From assembly GCF_035506375.1 (NCBI RefSeq), contig NZ_DATJPM010000092.1, forward strand, positions 1-26,065: a stretch of 26,065 bases of DNA, read 5' to 3'. Shown here piece by piece: positions 8,083 to 16,408 of the stretch. The notes under the pieces were generated by a model. That model made no database searches and had not been told where the DNA came from. It saw nothing but the letters and a program-made list of their open reading frames with translations. The translations under genes were made by a program, and so were the position numbers. The number at the start of each line of letters is the position of its first letter. The first letter of the stretch is position 1. Origin of the DNA: Methanocella sp. (lineage in GTDB: Archaea; Halobacteriota; Methanocellia; Methanocellales; Methanocellaceae).

Positions 8083-9168
8083 TCAGCCGGATAATCGTAA
8101 TACGGTTCCCCGGATGACATTTATCGGGGCGTCCGTCTTGAATCCGACCCCCATATAATGGGTGCGCGATGCTGCATAGCCCTGCCTTTTCAGGTCGCCC
8201 AGAAGAGTCGGGATGTCCGTGGGCGTGGCCTTGAGGTCCCGGCAGATGGCATGATGGTCATAGAATGTGGATGTATCCAGCTCGTCCCTCACCAGGCTTA
8301 GCATGCGAATAGCTCTCTCTTTTTTATTGAACTGGCCCGCCTCCAGCACACCGATGACCTTCTCTACGAATGCCCGGTCCTTTGTCATGCCAAGCCATAG
8401 CGGGCCGGCCACTCGCACGGGTGCGCCGCACACCGGGCACGTCTCGGTCGCCTGGACGGCGAGCCCCTTCAGCTCGAACCTGTTCTTGCACTTAAAACAA
8501 TGTACGATAAAGCCGATGTCCTTCATCATCGCGTCCGCCTCCGCCCGCCCATGCGAAACGCCGAGGTACAGCCGTATATAGTGCTCCGTCGTATGGCAGA
8601 GCAGCGGCTTAAGCGCCCGGTCGTATTTCGCCTCCTCCCGGGCGACCTTGCCCAGCAGGATGCGCAGCCCCATCTCCGGGTAATATTCGGTCTTGAGCGG
8701 ATATGCGGCGTAGGTCCGGATGCCCGACTTGAGGTGGGCGCCGCAGAGCGGGGCCGTGTCCGTCGCCGTGATGCCCATGGCACGCTTCGAGGCCCAGCAG
8801 ACTGAATTAATGTACGGCGCGGGCGTACCGAAGGGGTCGATGTCCACAAAGTCGAAGGAGCGCTGCGAAAGCAGCGTGTTGGCGCCGCAGTTCGATACTT
8901 CGAGGCAGGCGCCGTTCGCTTCCGCGTTATTTTTTATGATCTCGCAGGCGGGCTCATCCCAGTCGTTCGACGTGACCCTTATATCCCGGGATACTTCCTT
9001 CTTCACCCGGATCCCCCTGATGCCCGAAGCCGACATAACGTCAATATAATCCGATATCTCCGGTAGGGCCTCTAAGCAAGCGACGGTAATGTCCCGGTTC
9101 ATCTCCATCCGGGGATTATAGAACGCGTTACCCGTCTCGATAGAGACGCGGCCCTCCTTTACCATCAT
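8083..9168 (-). CDS. trm1: tRNA (guanine26-N2)-dimethyltransferase
   Basis: The 361-residue enzyme transfers methyl groups from S-adenosylmethionine to N2 of G26 in tRNA. Visible family features are the N-terminal EGRVSIETGNAFYNPRMEMN segment, the AdoMet-binding region around SASGIRGIR, the catalytic DIDPFGTPAPY motif, and a C-terminal zinc site built from HCFKC and TCPVCG pairs. Length is normal for archaeal Trm1. The ORF opens with two ATG codons (9168 and 9165); no clear ribosome site precedes them, and a TATA-like run near 9225 suggests a short-leader or leaderless transcript. It is a single-gene unit. Confidence 0.96.
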   Translation of the reverse strand: MMVKEGRVSIETGNAFYNPRMEMNRDITVACLEALPEISDYIDVMSASGIRGIRVKKEVSRDIRVTSNDWDEPACEIIKNNAEANGACLEVSNCGANTLLSQRSFDFVDIDPFGTPAPYINSVCWASKRAMGITATDTAPLCGAHLKSGIRTYAAYPLKTEYYPEMGLRILLGKVAREEAKYDRALKPLLCHTTEHYIRLYLGVSHGRAEADAMMKDIGFIVHCFKCKNRFELKGLAVQATETCPVCGAPVRVAGPLWLGMTKDRAFVEKVIGVLEAGQFNKKERAIRMLSLVRDELDTSTFYDHHAICRDLKATPTDIPTLLGDLKRQGYAASRTHYMGVGFKTDAPINVIRGTVLRLSG

Positions 9169-9328
9169 CAGAGGGCTGAATGTGGGGTTAAACCATAATA
9201 ATGTTTTGATGAACTCATTAAGGCTATAAAAAATATTAATAAAATTTTGGTGCCGCCTGGCGTAACCAAATATCTAATAAATAATAATCATTCTTTCATC
9301 CATACATCCCCAGAATTATTAATTAAGC

Positions 9329-9781
9329 TTACAGTGGCTTAACCACAGATTTGCAGCCGGGGCACTCTTTCATATCCAGGGCGAGCTTACTGCCACAGTG
9401 TTTACACTGCCACCGGGCTTCGGCCTCCTCCAGCCATTTATCGATACCGGCCTCGAGGATACGCCTGGCGTTCTTTTCTGCCTCGCCCTTCGACCGCATG
9501 TCGTCCTCATAAAGCCCCTGCAGGGAATCGCAGGGGAACTCATTGCACATACTGCAGGACTCGAGGCCTCTGCCCAGGGCGCACCTCCGGAAAATACATC
9601 TCTTGCTTAACGCGAATCGGTCGGCAGTGCCGCAGCCTTCACATTTGATCATGTCGATGGTACAGCGGGTCTTGAAAGAAAGCTCGAAGATCTTTTTTTC
9701 GTCCCCGTCCCGGGATGCGCGGTGTACGGGACAGCTGCCGCAGTACATGCCGCACTTGCCGGCGAGAGCTCTATCGGACAT
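9329..9781 (-). CDS. Cysteine-rich DUF3795-like protein
   Basis: The 150-residue protein has 15 cysteines. The N-terminal CGMYCGSCPVH pattern followed by CEGCG is typical of the DUF3795 family, whose function is unknown and which probably binds metal. A separate zinc-ribbon-like end is made of CKHC and CPGC pairs at about residues 124-145. No signal peptide or membrane helix is seen. A TATA-like gatttaaatatcc about 30 bases upstream of the ATG points to a short-leader transcript. It stands alone between trm1 and a small membrane protein gene. Function is not assigned. Confidence 0.85.
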   Translation of the reverse strand: MSDRALAGKCGMYCGSCPVHRASRDGDEKKIFELSFKTRCTIDMIKCEGCGTADRFALSKRCIFRRCALGRGLESCSMCNEFPCDSLQGLYEDDMRSKGEAEKNARRILEAGIDKWLEEAEARWQCKHCGSKLALDMKECPGCKSVVKPL

Positions 9782-9843
9782 GAAGGAGCATTATGCGGCC
9801 CGGATATTTAAATCATTTTCGCGTCTTAAAAATTTAAAAAGGG

Positions 9844-10053
9844 TTAGTGTATCAAGATATTGCCGTAAAGTGGCACGTCGAGTCCCTGCCCGAGGAATAG
9901 GCAGATCACAACGATCAGTACCCATAACACGAGCAGGCCGAAAATGACCAGCAGGGGCATTAGCAGGCCGCCCAGCTTTGTGGCGTCCTTGACGACTGAC
10001 ATATTTCCTATACCCATATGCTTTTCCACTGCAGCATTACTGCATTTGTACAT
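9844..10053 (-). CDS. Small single-pass membrane protein
   Basis: A possible 69-residue protein with one long hydrophobic segment (GGLLMPLLVIFGLLVLW onward, about 22-24 residues) and a short polar tail. The start is uncertain: ATG codons at 10053, 10017 and 10002 are in frame and none has a strong ribosome site; the shortest form would be 52 residues. Promoter-like AT runs lie upstream near 10070-10095. The hydrophobic character looks like a genuine small envelope protein, but no family is recognised. Confidence 0.5.
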   Translation of the reverse strand: MYKCSNAAVEKHMGIGNMSVVKDATKLGGLLMPLLVIFGLLVLWVLIVVICLFLGQGLDVPLYGNILIH

Positions 10054-10165
10054 TAAGCGCTAATATGGCTTAAATCTGACGATTAAATGTCCTAATTTAT
10101 TTTTATATAAACACAAACAGGTTAAACAATTTGTACAAAAGGATAAAAGAGGCCGGTGCGCAGGC

Positions 10166-10176
10166 AAATATAAAAG
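10166..10176 (+). promoter_or_regulatory. TATA box of the sensor kinase gene
   Basis: The sequence aaatataaaag matches an archaeal TATA box. Its centre is about 38 bases before the ATG at 10209, so transcription should begin near 10197-10200 and the mRNA would be almost leaderless. This agrees with the absence of a Shine-Dalgarno sequence before the ATG. Confidence 0.55.
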
Positions 10177-10208
10177 TTTAATACGAATAACGTGGCCACT
10201 GCATATGT

Positions 10209-11546
10209 ATGGAGCTTATACCCGCCGACGGAAAATGCATAGTCGCCAGCGACGGCACCATCGTCTGGTGCGACGCGGTCTTCAGCGAATGGTTCTCTCA
10301 CAGGGGCCTCGGAGCAGGCGCAAAGCTCAGCCAGCTATTCCCCGGCGCGAGGGGCGTATGCAGGCCCGGCGCGGTATATGAAGATACGGATAAGCTGGGC
10401 AAGCGGCGCTATTTCGCCATGGAATGCCGGCCGATGCAGGGGATGAAGGGCGAAAAGGTCAGCGACGAGATCCGCATCAGGAAGATCACGCTCGATAAGG
10501 TGCTCGCGGACATACCCCGAATGGCGACTCAGGCTAAGGGCGCTGAGGAACTTTTTGAGAAAGTGCTCTGGCTCTTGAGGGATACGACTCATTATCTGGC
10601 CTTCGCCGGGTACCTCGCCCGGGATAGCCGGGTCGAGCTGGTGGCGAGCAAGGGATGGACTGAAAAGCTCAAGTCCTACATCTCTCTTCAGCCTATTGTC
10701 CCCGACTCCCCGAGCCTGGCGGGCAGGACGGCCTACCACAGAAAACAGATCGTCATGGCCATGAAGGACTACGGGCTCATGCCCGAGGTCAAGTCCGCCA
10801 TCCAGAAGCTCGGCGGGGATTACATCGTGGTCACGCCCCTGGTCGACCAGGATAAGCTCGTCGGCGTGTTGACAGTGATCAACGATAAGGTCCTGACGCC
10901 GGCCGATTCCGAGGCGCTGCAATCCTTATGCGTCCAGGTGGCGGCGGCGCTTAATATGAAGCTGCAGGAAGAGGCGGCCGCGGAGAAGGCGGAAGATGCA
11001 ATACTTTATGCGAACATCATCGCCAGGACATTGCAGGCGGGCGTGAATGATAAGGATGTGGCCACGCTGCTTCACTCCTTAAACGATAATACTGCCCTGG
11101 ATAACATCCCGCTAAAGGGCGCCGTCGATTACGCGAGATCGGCCGTGGAGCAGATCGCGGAAGCGTCCCATAAAAAAATTAGCGTCAAATCCTCCGGGCT
11201 CGATAGCGTGGAAATCGGCCTGCTACTCAAGTACGCTATTTTTGAGATACTGAAGAACAGCATCGACCACTCCAGAGCCCAGGCGGTCGACGTCGATATC
11301 CGCATGGTGAGAGAACGCTCGGGGGGCAGCCGGCTCGAAATATCCGATAATGGCCCCGGTATCCCCGATGAATTCAAGTCGGAGGTCTTCCGGCCGGTCA
11401 AGGCCAGCCTGAAGGGCGGGATGGGGCTTTACCTGGTCAAAAAGATCGCCAATAAGTATGGAGGCCGGGTATGGGTCGAGGACCGGGTGCACGGCGACTA
11501 CCGTAAAGGTGTAAGCGTGGTCATTACGATACTGTCATCGACATAG
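10209..11546 (+). CDS. PAS/GAF sensor histidine kinase-like protein, phosphoacceptor His missing
   Basis: The 445-residue cytoplasmic protein has a short PAS-like N-terminus (about 1-75), a GAF-like domain (about 105-250) and a C-terminal HATPase domain (about 330-443). ATP-binding boxes are intact: N350 in EILKNSIDH, DNGPGIP at 380-386, and GGMGLYLVKKI from 403. The dimerisation helix reads LYANIIAR at 266-273; in archaeal kinases of this type the position after LY and five residues is the phosphorylated His, and here it is Arg273. It may therefore be a degenerate kinase that binds ATP and signals otherwise, or use another residue. It is monocistronic, with no response regulator next to it. 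Confidence 0.9.
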   Translation: MELIPADGKCIVASDGTIVWCDAVFSEWFSHRGLGAGAKLSQLFPGARGVCRPGAVYEDTDKLGKRRYFAMECRPMQGMKGEKVSDEIRIRKITLDKVLADIPRMATQAKGAEELFEKVLWLLRDTTHYLAFAGYLARDSRVELVASKGWTEKLKSYISLQPIVPDSPSLAGRTAYHRKQIVMAMKDYGLMPEVKSAIQKLGGDYIVVTPLVDQDKLVGVLTVINDKVLTPADSEALQSLCVQVAAALNMKLQEEAAAEKAEDAILYANIIARTLQAGVNDKDVATLLHSLNDNTALDNIPLKGAVDYARSAVEQIAEASHKKISVKSSGLDSVEIGLLLKYAIFEILKNSIDHSRAQAVDVDIRMVRERSGGSRLEISDNGPGIPDEFKSEVFRPVKASLKGGMGLYLVKKIANKYGGRVWVEDRVHGDYRKGVSVVITILSST

Positions 11547-11606
11547 TTTTTTTTATCTTACAATACTTTATCGTTGATCTTTTTCGTAAAGGCCTTTAGA
11601 AATTAT

Positions 11607-11972
11607 TGCTTTGTTGAATATGCCCTTTTAAGTCTCAGAGTGTACGGAGGCACTATTTTTCACCACAAAGGCACGAAGAGCACGGAGGCCCACAAAGACT
11701 TTTTTATAATTAAGAGACAAAGGACACAAAGCCGCTTTTTGAACTTCTAAGATACAGGATATGAAGGCACAGGGGTAAAAAGTGCTCTTGTTCATTCCAC
11801 TGTGTCTTTGTATCCTTCGTGCCCTGATGTCAATGAACCGGCTTTGTGTACTTTGTAACTTAATCTAAAAAAAGACTTTGTGGGCCTCCGTGCTCTTCGT
11901 GCCTCTGTGGTGAAAAATAGTGCCCTCAGTGCCCTTAAAAAGCTTAAAATACGGGAGTAATTCAACACAGCA
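11607..11972. mobile_element. MITE-like element without transposase
   Basis: The ends tgctttgttgaata and (t)attcaacacagca are imperfect terminal inverted repeats about 366 bases apart, enclosing the large inverted repeat. There is no ORF inside, so if mobile it would be moved in trans. A third terminal word at 12117-12129 is identical over 13 bases to the right end, suggesting a second, damaged copy. No clear target-site duplication could be defined by eye. An RNA-hairpin or recombination-site role is the alternative. Confidence 0.45.
11651..11922. repeat. Large inverted repeat with 83-base arms
   Basis: The left arm (11651-11733) and right arm (11840-11922) are reverse complements at about 75 of 83 positions; the outer 47 bases (11651-11697 against 11876-11922) differ at one position only. 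The arms are built from words such as caccacaaaggcacgaagag and cacggaggcccacaaag. Repeats of the cacgaag/cacagag type are widespread in prokaryotic intergenic DNA. The 106-base spacer contains related words (gaaggcacag, tccttcgtgccc), as if it were itself a decayed inner copy. Confidence 0.85.
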
Positions 11973-12152
11973 AAAGAAATTAATTATGACTAAACTCATT
12001 CATTTAATAATAAATCTTTAAATGTAGCTTCGCGGTCTTCGCATATGCTTCTTTGACTTTGCGCTCGAAACAGTCTTCGCGGGCTTAAGCCGGAGAAGTG
12101 CACAATATACAGACTTATTCAACACAGCAGTAATTTTGAGATGGGCTTAGTA

Positions 12153-12785
12153 TCACTTTTTAATGCTGCGGCCTTTCGTATATATTCCCACGATGGCGAG
12201 GCTGCCGATTAGGATGAACGGTAACAGCGGCGAGCAGCAGCCGAATCTGTAGATCGATGGCACAGGCGTGGAAGGCACAACGGTAGGCGTGGGCGTGCCG
12301 AAGGCCTGCAGGTCGTAGGTCTCGTTAGCTAAAAGCAAACTCGGGTTCGTGCCTTCGAAGACGTGCACCTTCGTAAGCACGGCGTCCTTAGGTATAGGTA
12401 TCTCGTTCCACCGGATGTCGGACTTCGAGTGCGGCTGCACCTCCACGCCCGAATACTCGTCCTGGTTCGGGTTGAACTTATAGACCCGGCCCCGGCTGTC
12501 GATTAGCTCATACTGGATGTTGCCTACCTCCATCTGGTCACCTGTATTCTCATACTGGTAGACGAGGTGGGCCCATTTCGTGTCCTGGGGCGCCTTCGAC
12601 GGGTAGATATTGCCCATGTAATTATCGGTGACGTTGACCTGGAGCAAATGGATGACGATATTAGAATTATAGCGCTGGAAATCCCCGTGGACGAGGTATG
12701 TCTCGTCGGCGAAGGCCGGAACGGCGATCGACGTGACCGCTACGAGCAGCGTGGCGAAGAGAATGCACCTTAAGCGAACGGGCAT
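12153..12785 (-). CDS. Secreted, membrane-anchored DUF4352-like protein
   Basis: The 210-residue protein has a signal peptide (about 1-26), an extracytoplasmic beta-sandwich region of about 130 residues, a Pro/Thr-rich linker (TPTPTVVPSTPVPS) and a C-terminal hydrophobic helix at about 187-203 followed by a basic end. The middle region (YQYENTGDQMEVG, DSRGRVYKFNPNQ) resembles the telokin-like DUF4352 domain of surface lipoproteins; this is pattern recognition, not a search result. A CC pair precedes the membrane helix. The neighbouring genes downstream of the same strand also encode envelope proteins, but a 58-base AT-rich gap suggests its own promoter. Confidence 0.8.
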   Translation of the reverse strand: MPVRLRCILFATLLVAVTSIAVPAFADETYLVHGDFQRYNSNIVIHLLQVNVTDNYMGNIYPSKAPQDTKWAHLVYQYENTGDQMEVGNIQYELIDSRGRVYKFNPNQDEYSGVEVQPHSKSDIRWNEIPIPKDAVLTKVHVFEGTNPSLLLANETYDLQAFGTPTPTVVPSTPVPSIYRFGCCSPLLPFILIGSLAIVGIYTKGRSIKK

Positions 12786-12843
12786 AGTTGAATAAGTATG
12801 GTTTGAAAATTTATACTTTTTCGTAATTTAATATTAATATGGA

Positions 12844-13260
12844 TTATTTCATCGAAACGTAAGCGAAGGCCGCAGAGATGATGATGATGATGGCGCCGAT
12901 GGCAATGAGCATCCAGCCGCCAGGAGCATACTCATCCGTACGGGCAGCGTCTTTATCTTTTTCCTCCAGGGCAAAACGCCTCGAAAATACTTCGTGGGGA
13001 AGCATCATGGCACGGGCGATGGACGGCGAGCTGGCCTTAACGAAGAACTCGACGAACGCGCCGAATGTGAAGACGATGGCGCCCGTGAAGAACAGGACGT
13101 TGCTCAGCGCACGGAAGAATTGAGGCGCCTGGAAAATATCCGTACCGCTCATCAGGCCAATGTATGCCCCAATGATAAAGGCTATAACAAGGCCTATGCC
13201 AAGGATGGCAATAGTATAAAATAGAATCGTGAAGAGTAAAGCGCCATATTTTTCTTGCAT
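12844..13260 (-). CDS. Small membrane protein, three transmembrane segments
   Basis: The 138-residue protein has hydrophobic segments at about 8-33, 52-73 and 115-136, with a charged cytoplasmic-looking stretch (RRFALEEKDKDAARTDEY) before the last. No known family is recognised. It lies 40 bases downstream of the thioredoxin-CcdA fusion gene on the same strand, so it may be cotranscribed with it; a role in envelope redox or assembly would be a guess. Confidence 0.75.
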   Translation of the reverse strand: MQEKYGALLFTILFYTIAILGIGLVIAFIIGAYIGLMSGTDIFQAPQFFRALSNVLFFTGAIVFTFGAFVEFFVKASSPSIARAMMLPHEVFSRRFALEEKDKDAARTDEYAPGGWMLIAIGAIIIIISAAFAYVSMK

Positions 13261-13300
13261 ATAAGAAAAAGTAACCTATGATAAGGTAAAAGCTTTCCCT

Positions 13301-14704
13301 TTAAATGATATTAAAAAAGAACCCGGCCGCAAGTAGTACCAGAATAGAGCCATTCAGGATATGAAGAAGCACCGCATGGCGGGACCTTATCTTTTCCATG
13401 CGTTCCGCGCCAAAGCCCAGCGCTAATAATAACCCAAGGGCAAGCACCGGCAAAATGACCCCAAAGTCAAAGACGAGCAGGTAAAAGGCCCCCGAAATTA
13501 CCTCTTTTGACAATACGATCTTGCTCAGGATGGCGAGGTATATGCCACCGGCGCAGGGCATTTTTACCATGCCGAACAGGCCGCCCAGCAGAAAGCTCCC
13601 CGCCAGACGGTATTTTGTATATAGCGGCTTGACCGACGCGATCAGGCTGCGAGTAGCTGCTCCCGGCGCTTTGCCGCTATACCTCTGGTACGCGTTTAAA
13701 AACGAATAGGCGGCGAGAGCCAGGATTATGATGATGACCGCATACTCCAGATAGTCGCTCAGCCAGGGAATAAAGCTCACTGCCTCGAAGAGTCCCGCGC
13801 CGATAAGAAGGTATACTACCAGTATGCCCAGGCAAAAGACAAGGACGTTTAGCATCACGTCCCACTTATTTCCCGTTGCAGATGCGACTTCCGCCGATAT
13901 GAATATCAGGATGGCGATGATGCACGGATTGAATCCGGCTATCACGCCGGCGGCCAAAAGCGTAAGGACGTCGAAGCGATATACGGGCGGGACTGTATCT
14001 TCCGGCATGACTATCACATGGGACCCTTCCGTGTCCAGATACGTTATCTCAGGGCTCTGCGTCCTGTCGATGTCGCCGCTTACCGTGGCATTATAAGCAA
14101 GGCTGACACTGTTGCCGGGCTGAATCGCACCTTCCCAGGATGCTTTTCCCGCTATGACATTTATGCCGTTACCTTCCCCGTCGGAAAAGCTCAAGATCAC
14201 CGTCTCATTGCCCTCATTCCGGATGGTATTCGACACGATCAGCATGGACGCATTTGAAGGGTCTCTAATGATCGTCCTGTCTATTGTTACTGGCACTTTA
14301 TACTGGTTTGCGTCCTTGATCTTTTGTATTATCAGGTTATACACGACTCCCCGGTCGCCCTCGAACTCGTCCGATCCTATTACCGTATTTCCATTGATGA
14401 CCATCCCCGGGACGCCATTTAGATGATACCGATCGATGTATTCCAGCCCTTCCTTAGAAGTGTCGACGTATTCCACATAATTGACCTTGATCGTCGTACT
14501 ATTGTTAATGTCCGAGAGCGCCTGCATGGTCACGGGCCTGGCCCTTTCGCAGGCGACGCAGCCGTGGCTATAGATCAATACCACATCTACCGTGCCATTA
14601 TGGCCCGTTTGGCTTTGAGCGGAACAGTTCGCAGGCGAAAAACTAAAAAAGGATATCGCTGAAATCAATAAGATACAAAAAAGTAACATCCCTCGGCGAC
14701 CCAT
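13301..14704 (-). CDS. Thioredoxin-like/CcdA fusion, DsbD-type thiol-disulfide transporter
   Basis: The 467-residue protein joins an exported thioredoxin-like domain to a CcdA-type membrane domain. Residues 1-30 are a signal peptide. The redox motif C49-V-A-C52 sits in HGCVACERARP, with a cis-proline-like VPG at 98-100. A beta-rich linker (about 135-235) follows, and then at least six membrane helices from about 245 carrying the conserved CcdA cysteines as NPC (C261) and MPC (C384) before AGG. It should carry electrons from the cytoplasm to extracytoplasmic thiols, with the fused domain as acceptor. I use the ATG at 14704, which has GCGAGG ahead of it, rather than an in-frame TTG seven codons upstream. 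Confidence 0.88.
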   Translation of the reverse strand: MGRRGMLLFCILLISAISFFSFSPANCSAQSQTGHNGTVDVVLIYSHGCVACERARPVTMQALSDINNSTTIKVNYVEYVDTSKEGLEYIDRYHLNGVPGMVINGNTVIGSDEFEGDRGVVYNLIIQKIKDANQYKVPVTIDRTIIRDPSNASMLIVSNTIRNEGNETVILSFSDGEGNGINVIAGKASWEGAIQPGNSVSLAYNATVSGDIDRTQSPEITYLDTEGSHVIVMPEDTVPPVYRFDVLTLLAAGVIAGFNPCIIAILIFISAEVASATGNKWDVMLNVLVFCLGILVVYLLIGAGLFEAVSFIPWLSDYLEYAVIIIILALAAYSFLNAYQRYSGKAPGAATRSLIASVKPLYTKYRLAGSFLLGGLFGMVKMPCAGGIYLAILSKIVLSKEVISGAFYLLVFDFGVILPVLALGLLLALGFGAERMEKIRSRHAVLLHILNGSILVLLAAGFFFNII

Positions 14705-14810
14705 TTTTATACCTCGCGTTAACAAAACAATTGATTAAAGCAATCTGATAATCTATAAATACTGTGGCTACTCATACTATTTCAATTCTCAGCCCGGGAC
14801 GTGATGTTGA

Positions 14811-15290
14811 ATGAAGTTCGAGAACACGATCAAGAGCCTGTTCGGCAAGGAGCCAGATGAGGCTGTCAAGGAGCTCCTCAAGAACATTGAGGAAGACTAT
14901 GGCGAAGTTCCATTCATCCTCCAGGCGATGAGCGACAAGCCCAACGTCCTCCTGCCGAAGATCATCTACGACGACGCCGTCCTGAGGAGCCCCGAACACC
15001 TGGACGAGAAGACGGTCGAGCTGATCACCATCGGGGTCGCCACGGCTCTAAAGTGCGACCACTGCCTGAACATGCACCTCCGCGTCGCGGCCCGAAAAGG
15101 CATCTCGGACGACGAGGTCTTCGAAGCCATCCTCATCGGCAGCGCGCTTTCCAGCACCGCCGTCATGGCGCAGGCCATGCGCGTCTATGAGAACCATAAA
15201 AAAGAGTTTAAGGCGAAAGAGGAGATCGGCGGCGAATGCGAGGGCTGTATCGCCTACGAGAACCATAACGGCAGGCATAAGATCGAATAA
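14811..15290 (+). CDS. AhpD-like/carboxymuconolactone decarboxylase-family protein
   Basis: The 159-residue protein belongs to the CMD/AhpD-like fold. The redox-active C82-x-x-C85 lies in KCDHCLNMH, with H89 four residues on and E70 twelve residues before, matching the Glu/Cys/Cys/His proton relay of AhpD. The rest, including ITIGVATAL and the ISDDEVFEAI helix, is standard. An extra C-terminal tail has CEGC. The ATG is preceded by GGACGTGATG, close to the ribosome-site consensus, and a TATA-like ctataaatac lies near 14752. It probably reduces disulfides or peroxides in the cytoplasm; the true partner is unknown. It converges with the CbiX-like gene, six bases apart. Confidence 0.88.
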   Translation: MKFENTIKSLFGKEPDEAVKELLKNIEEDYGEVPFILQAMSDKPNVLLPKIIYDDAVLRSPEHLDEKTVELITIGVATALKCDHCLNMHLRVAARKGISDDEVFEAILIGSALSSTAVMAQAMRVYENHKKEFKAKEEIGGECEGCIAYENHNGRHKIE

Positions 15291-15296
15291 TCCTTT

Positions 15297-16316
15297 TTAT
15301 AGCGGCAGGCCGCCCTTTTCGAGCGCTTCAAATATCTTATCGACGATGATGGCAGCGAAGTCCGCGCTAACGAGCCCCATGTCGGGATAGGCGTACGTCA
15401 TCTTTATCTCTGGGTGGGCTTCCTGGAGCTTATTGACGGCTTCCGGTATGTCCACGAGCGTGTGCGAGCTCCGGTCGCAGAAACCAGTGCCGCCGATGAA
15501 TATGATCTTTATAGCGCCCTGATCCAGCGCCTTATCGAGGGCCTCCTCCAGCGTTGGCGAGGCGAACTCCAGGTTGCCGACATGGAAGTTGCTGTAGCCG
15601 CCCTTCTCGCGGATCAGCTTTTCCAGCTCCAGCGTATCGTAGGACAGCGGGTCATTCTCCTCGTTGCGCGGCCACTTTCGGACCATATCGGACCATTCTT
15701 CGATGTGTTTCTCCGCCTTTCCCATGCCGAGCTCGCCGGAGCTCAGGTGCTCCAGGGGGATATCGCCATGGGCAATCATCACGACGCCGAAATCGTCCCC
15801 TAGAGCGGCTATGGGCATTATTGCTGCCAGCGCGATATTTTTGCCAAGCGCCGAGTCGATCCGCTTTATAAAAAGACTGGCTATCCGTTCAAAAGGTATG
15901 CCGGGGCGGGCATATATTAACTCCAGGGCCGGATGGCGGGCCGAAATCTCCCGCAGGATCGCGGGCACGTCCAGGAGACTGTGGGAGCTGCGCATCATGA
16001 GGCCGGGCGAGTTGGCGAGGATGATCTTCTTGACGCCCTGCGATCCCAGCCTCTCGACGGCTTCCTCGATAGTGGGGCTGGAAAATTCCATGTAGCCGAC
16101 CTCGAAGTGTTTAAAGCCCCCCGCTTTCCGGACCTCGTCGGCCAGCATGCGCATGTCACACGAATACGGGTCGTCGGGCTTTCGAGGCAGGTCCCGGGTC
16201 CTATCGCTGATCTTTTCCAGCATGCCCTCGATGAAATCGAACATCGGCCTCTGCTTCTCCTTGAAATCGAAGGGGAAGTCACCGTGCTGGACCAGGATAA
16301 TGCCGATATCTCCCAT
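15297..16316 (-). CDS. Tandem CbiX/sirohydrochlorin chelatase-like protein
   Basis: The 339-residue protein consists of two similar halves of about 170 residues, each with the CbiX-type chelatase pattern. The first half has HGD at 11-13 and SSHSLLD with H112; the second has HGD at 183-185 and SSHTLVD with H285. The His-His spacing is 101 and 102 residues, so both putative metal-binding centres look intact. Further matching pairs include GYMEFSSPT with GNLEFASPT. CbiX enzymes insert Co or Ni into sirohydrochlorin, a step needed for cobamides and F430. The long insertion after HGD in each half is unusual, so a different tetrapyrrole or metal substrate is possible. Confidence 0.75.
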   Translation of the reverse strand: MGDIGIILVQHGDFPFDFKEKQRPMFDFIEGMLEKISDRTRDLPRKPDDPYSCDMRMLADEVRKAGGFKHFEVGYMEFSSPTIEEAVERLGSQGVKKIILANSPGLMMRSSHSLLDVPAILREISARHPALELIYARPGIPFERIASLFIKRIDSALGKNIALAAIMPIAALGDDFGVVMIAHGDIPLEHLSSGELGMGKAEKHIEEWSDMVRKWPRNEENDPLSYDTLELEKLIREKGGYSNFHVGNLEFASPTLEEALDKALDQGAIKIIFIGGTGFCDRSSHTLVDIPEAVNKLQEAHPEIKMTYAYPDMGLVSADFAAIIVDKIFEALEKGGLPL

Positions 16317-16408
16317 GGTAACACCGATTAATAGACTTACAACTAACTCGTGTTATAATTCTATTAATACGTAATAAAGATGGCGTTATTTAAAAAAATA
16401 AAAATCGA

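Larger units (their letters stand above)
11547..12152. other. Gene-free 606-base interval dominated by repeats
   Basis: No coding region is supported here. The interval holds a large inverted repeat (11651-11922, listed separately) framed by short terminal words: tgctttgttgaata at 11607-11620 and its near reverse complement attcaacacagca at 11960-11972. An identical second copy of the latter word occurs at 12117-12129. The part between the two copies (11980-12115) contains cttcgcg-type words (cttcgcggtcttcgc, cagtcttcgcgggc) and no ORF. This looks like the remains of one or two non-autonomous mobile elements. Confidence 0.7.

Noticed and set aside
10057..10066. The 10-mer gcgctaatat, also present in the right arm of the nikR2 inverted repeat (18608-18617)
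   Set aside because: There is no partner arm at 10.06 kb, and a shared 10-mer among several kilobases of AT-rich intergenic DNA is expected by chance.
11547..12152. Possible CRISPR array in the repeat-rich interval
   Set aside because: The repeats are one inverted pair and a few short end words, not regularly spaced direct repeats with unique spacers.
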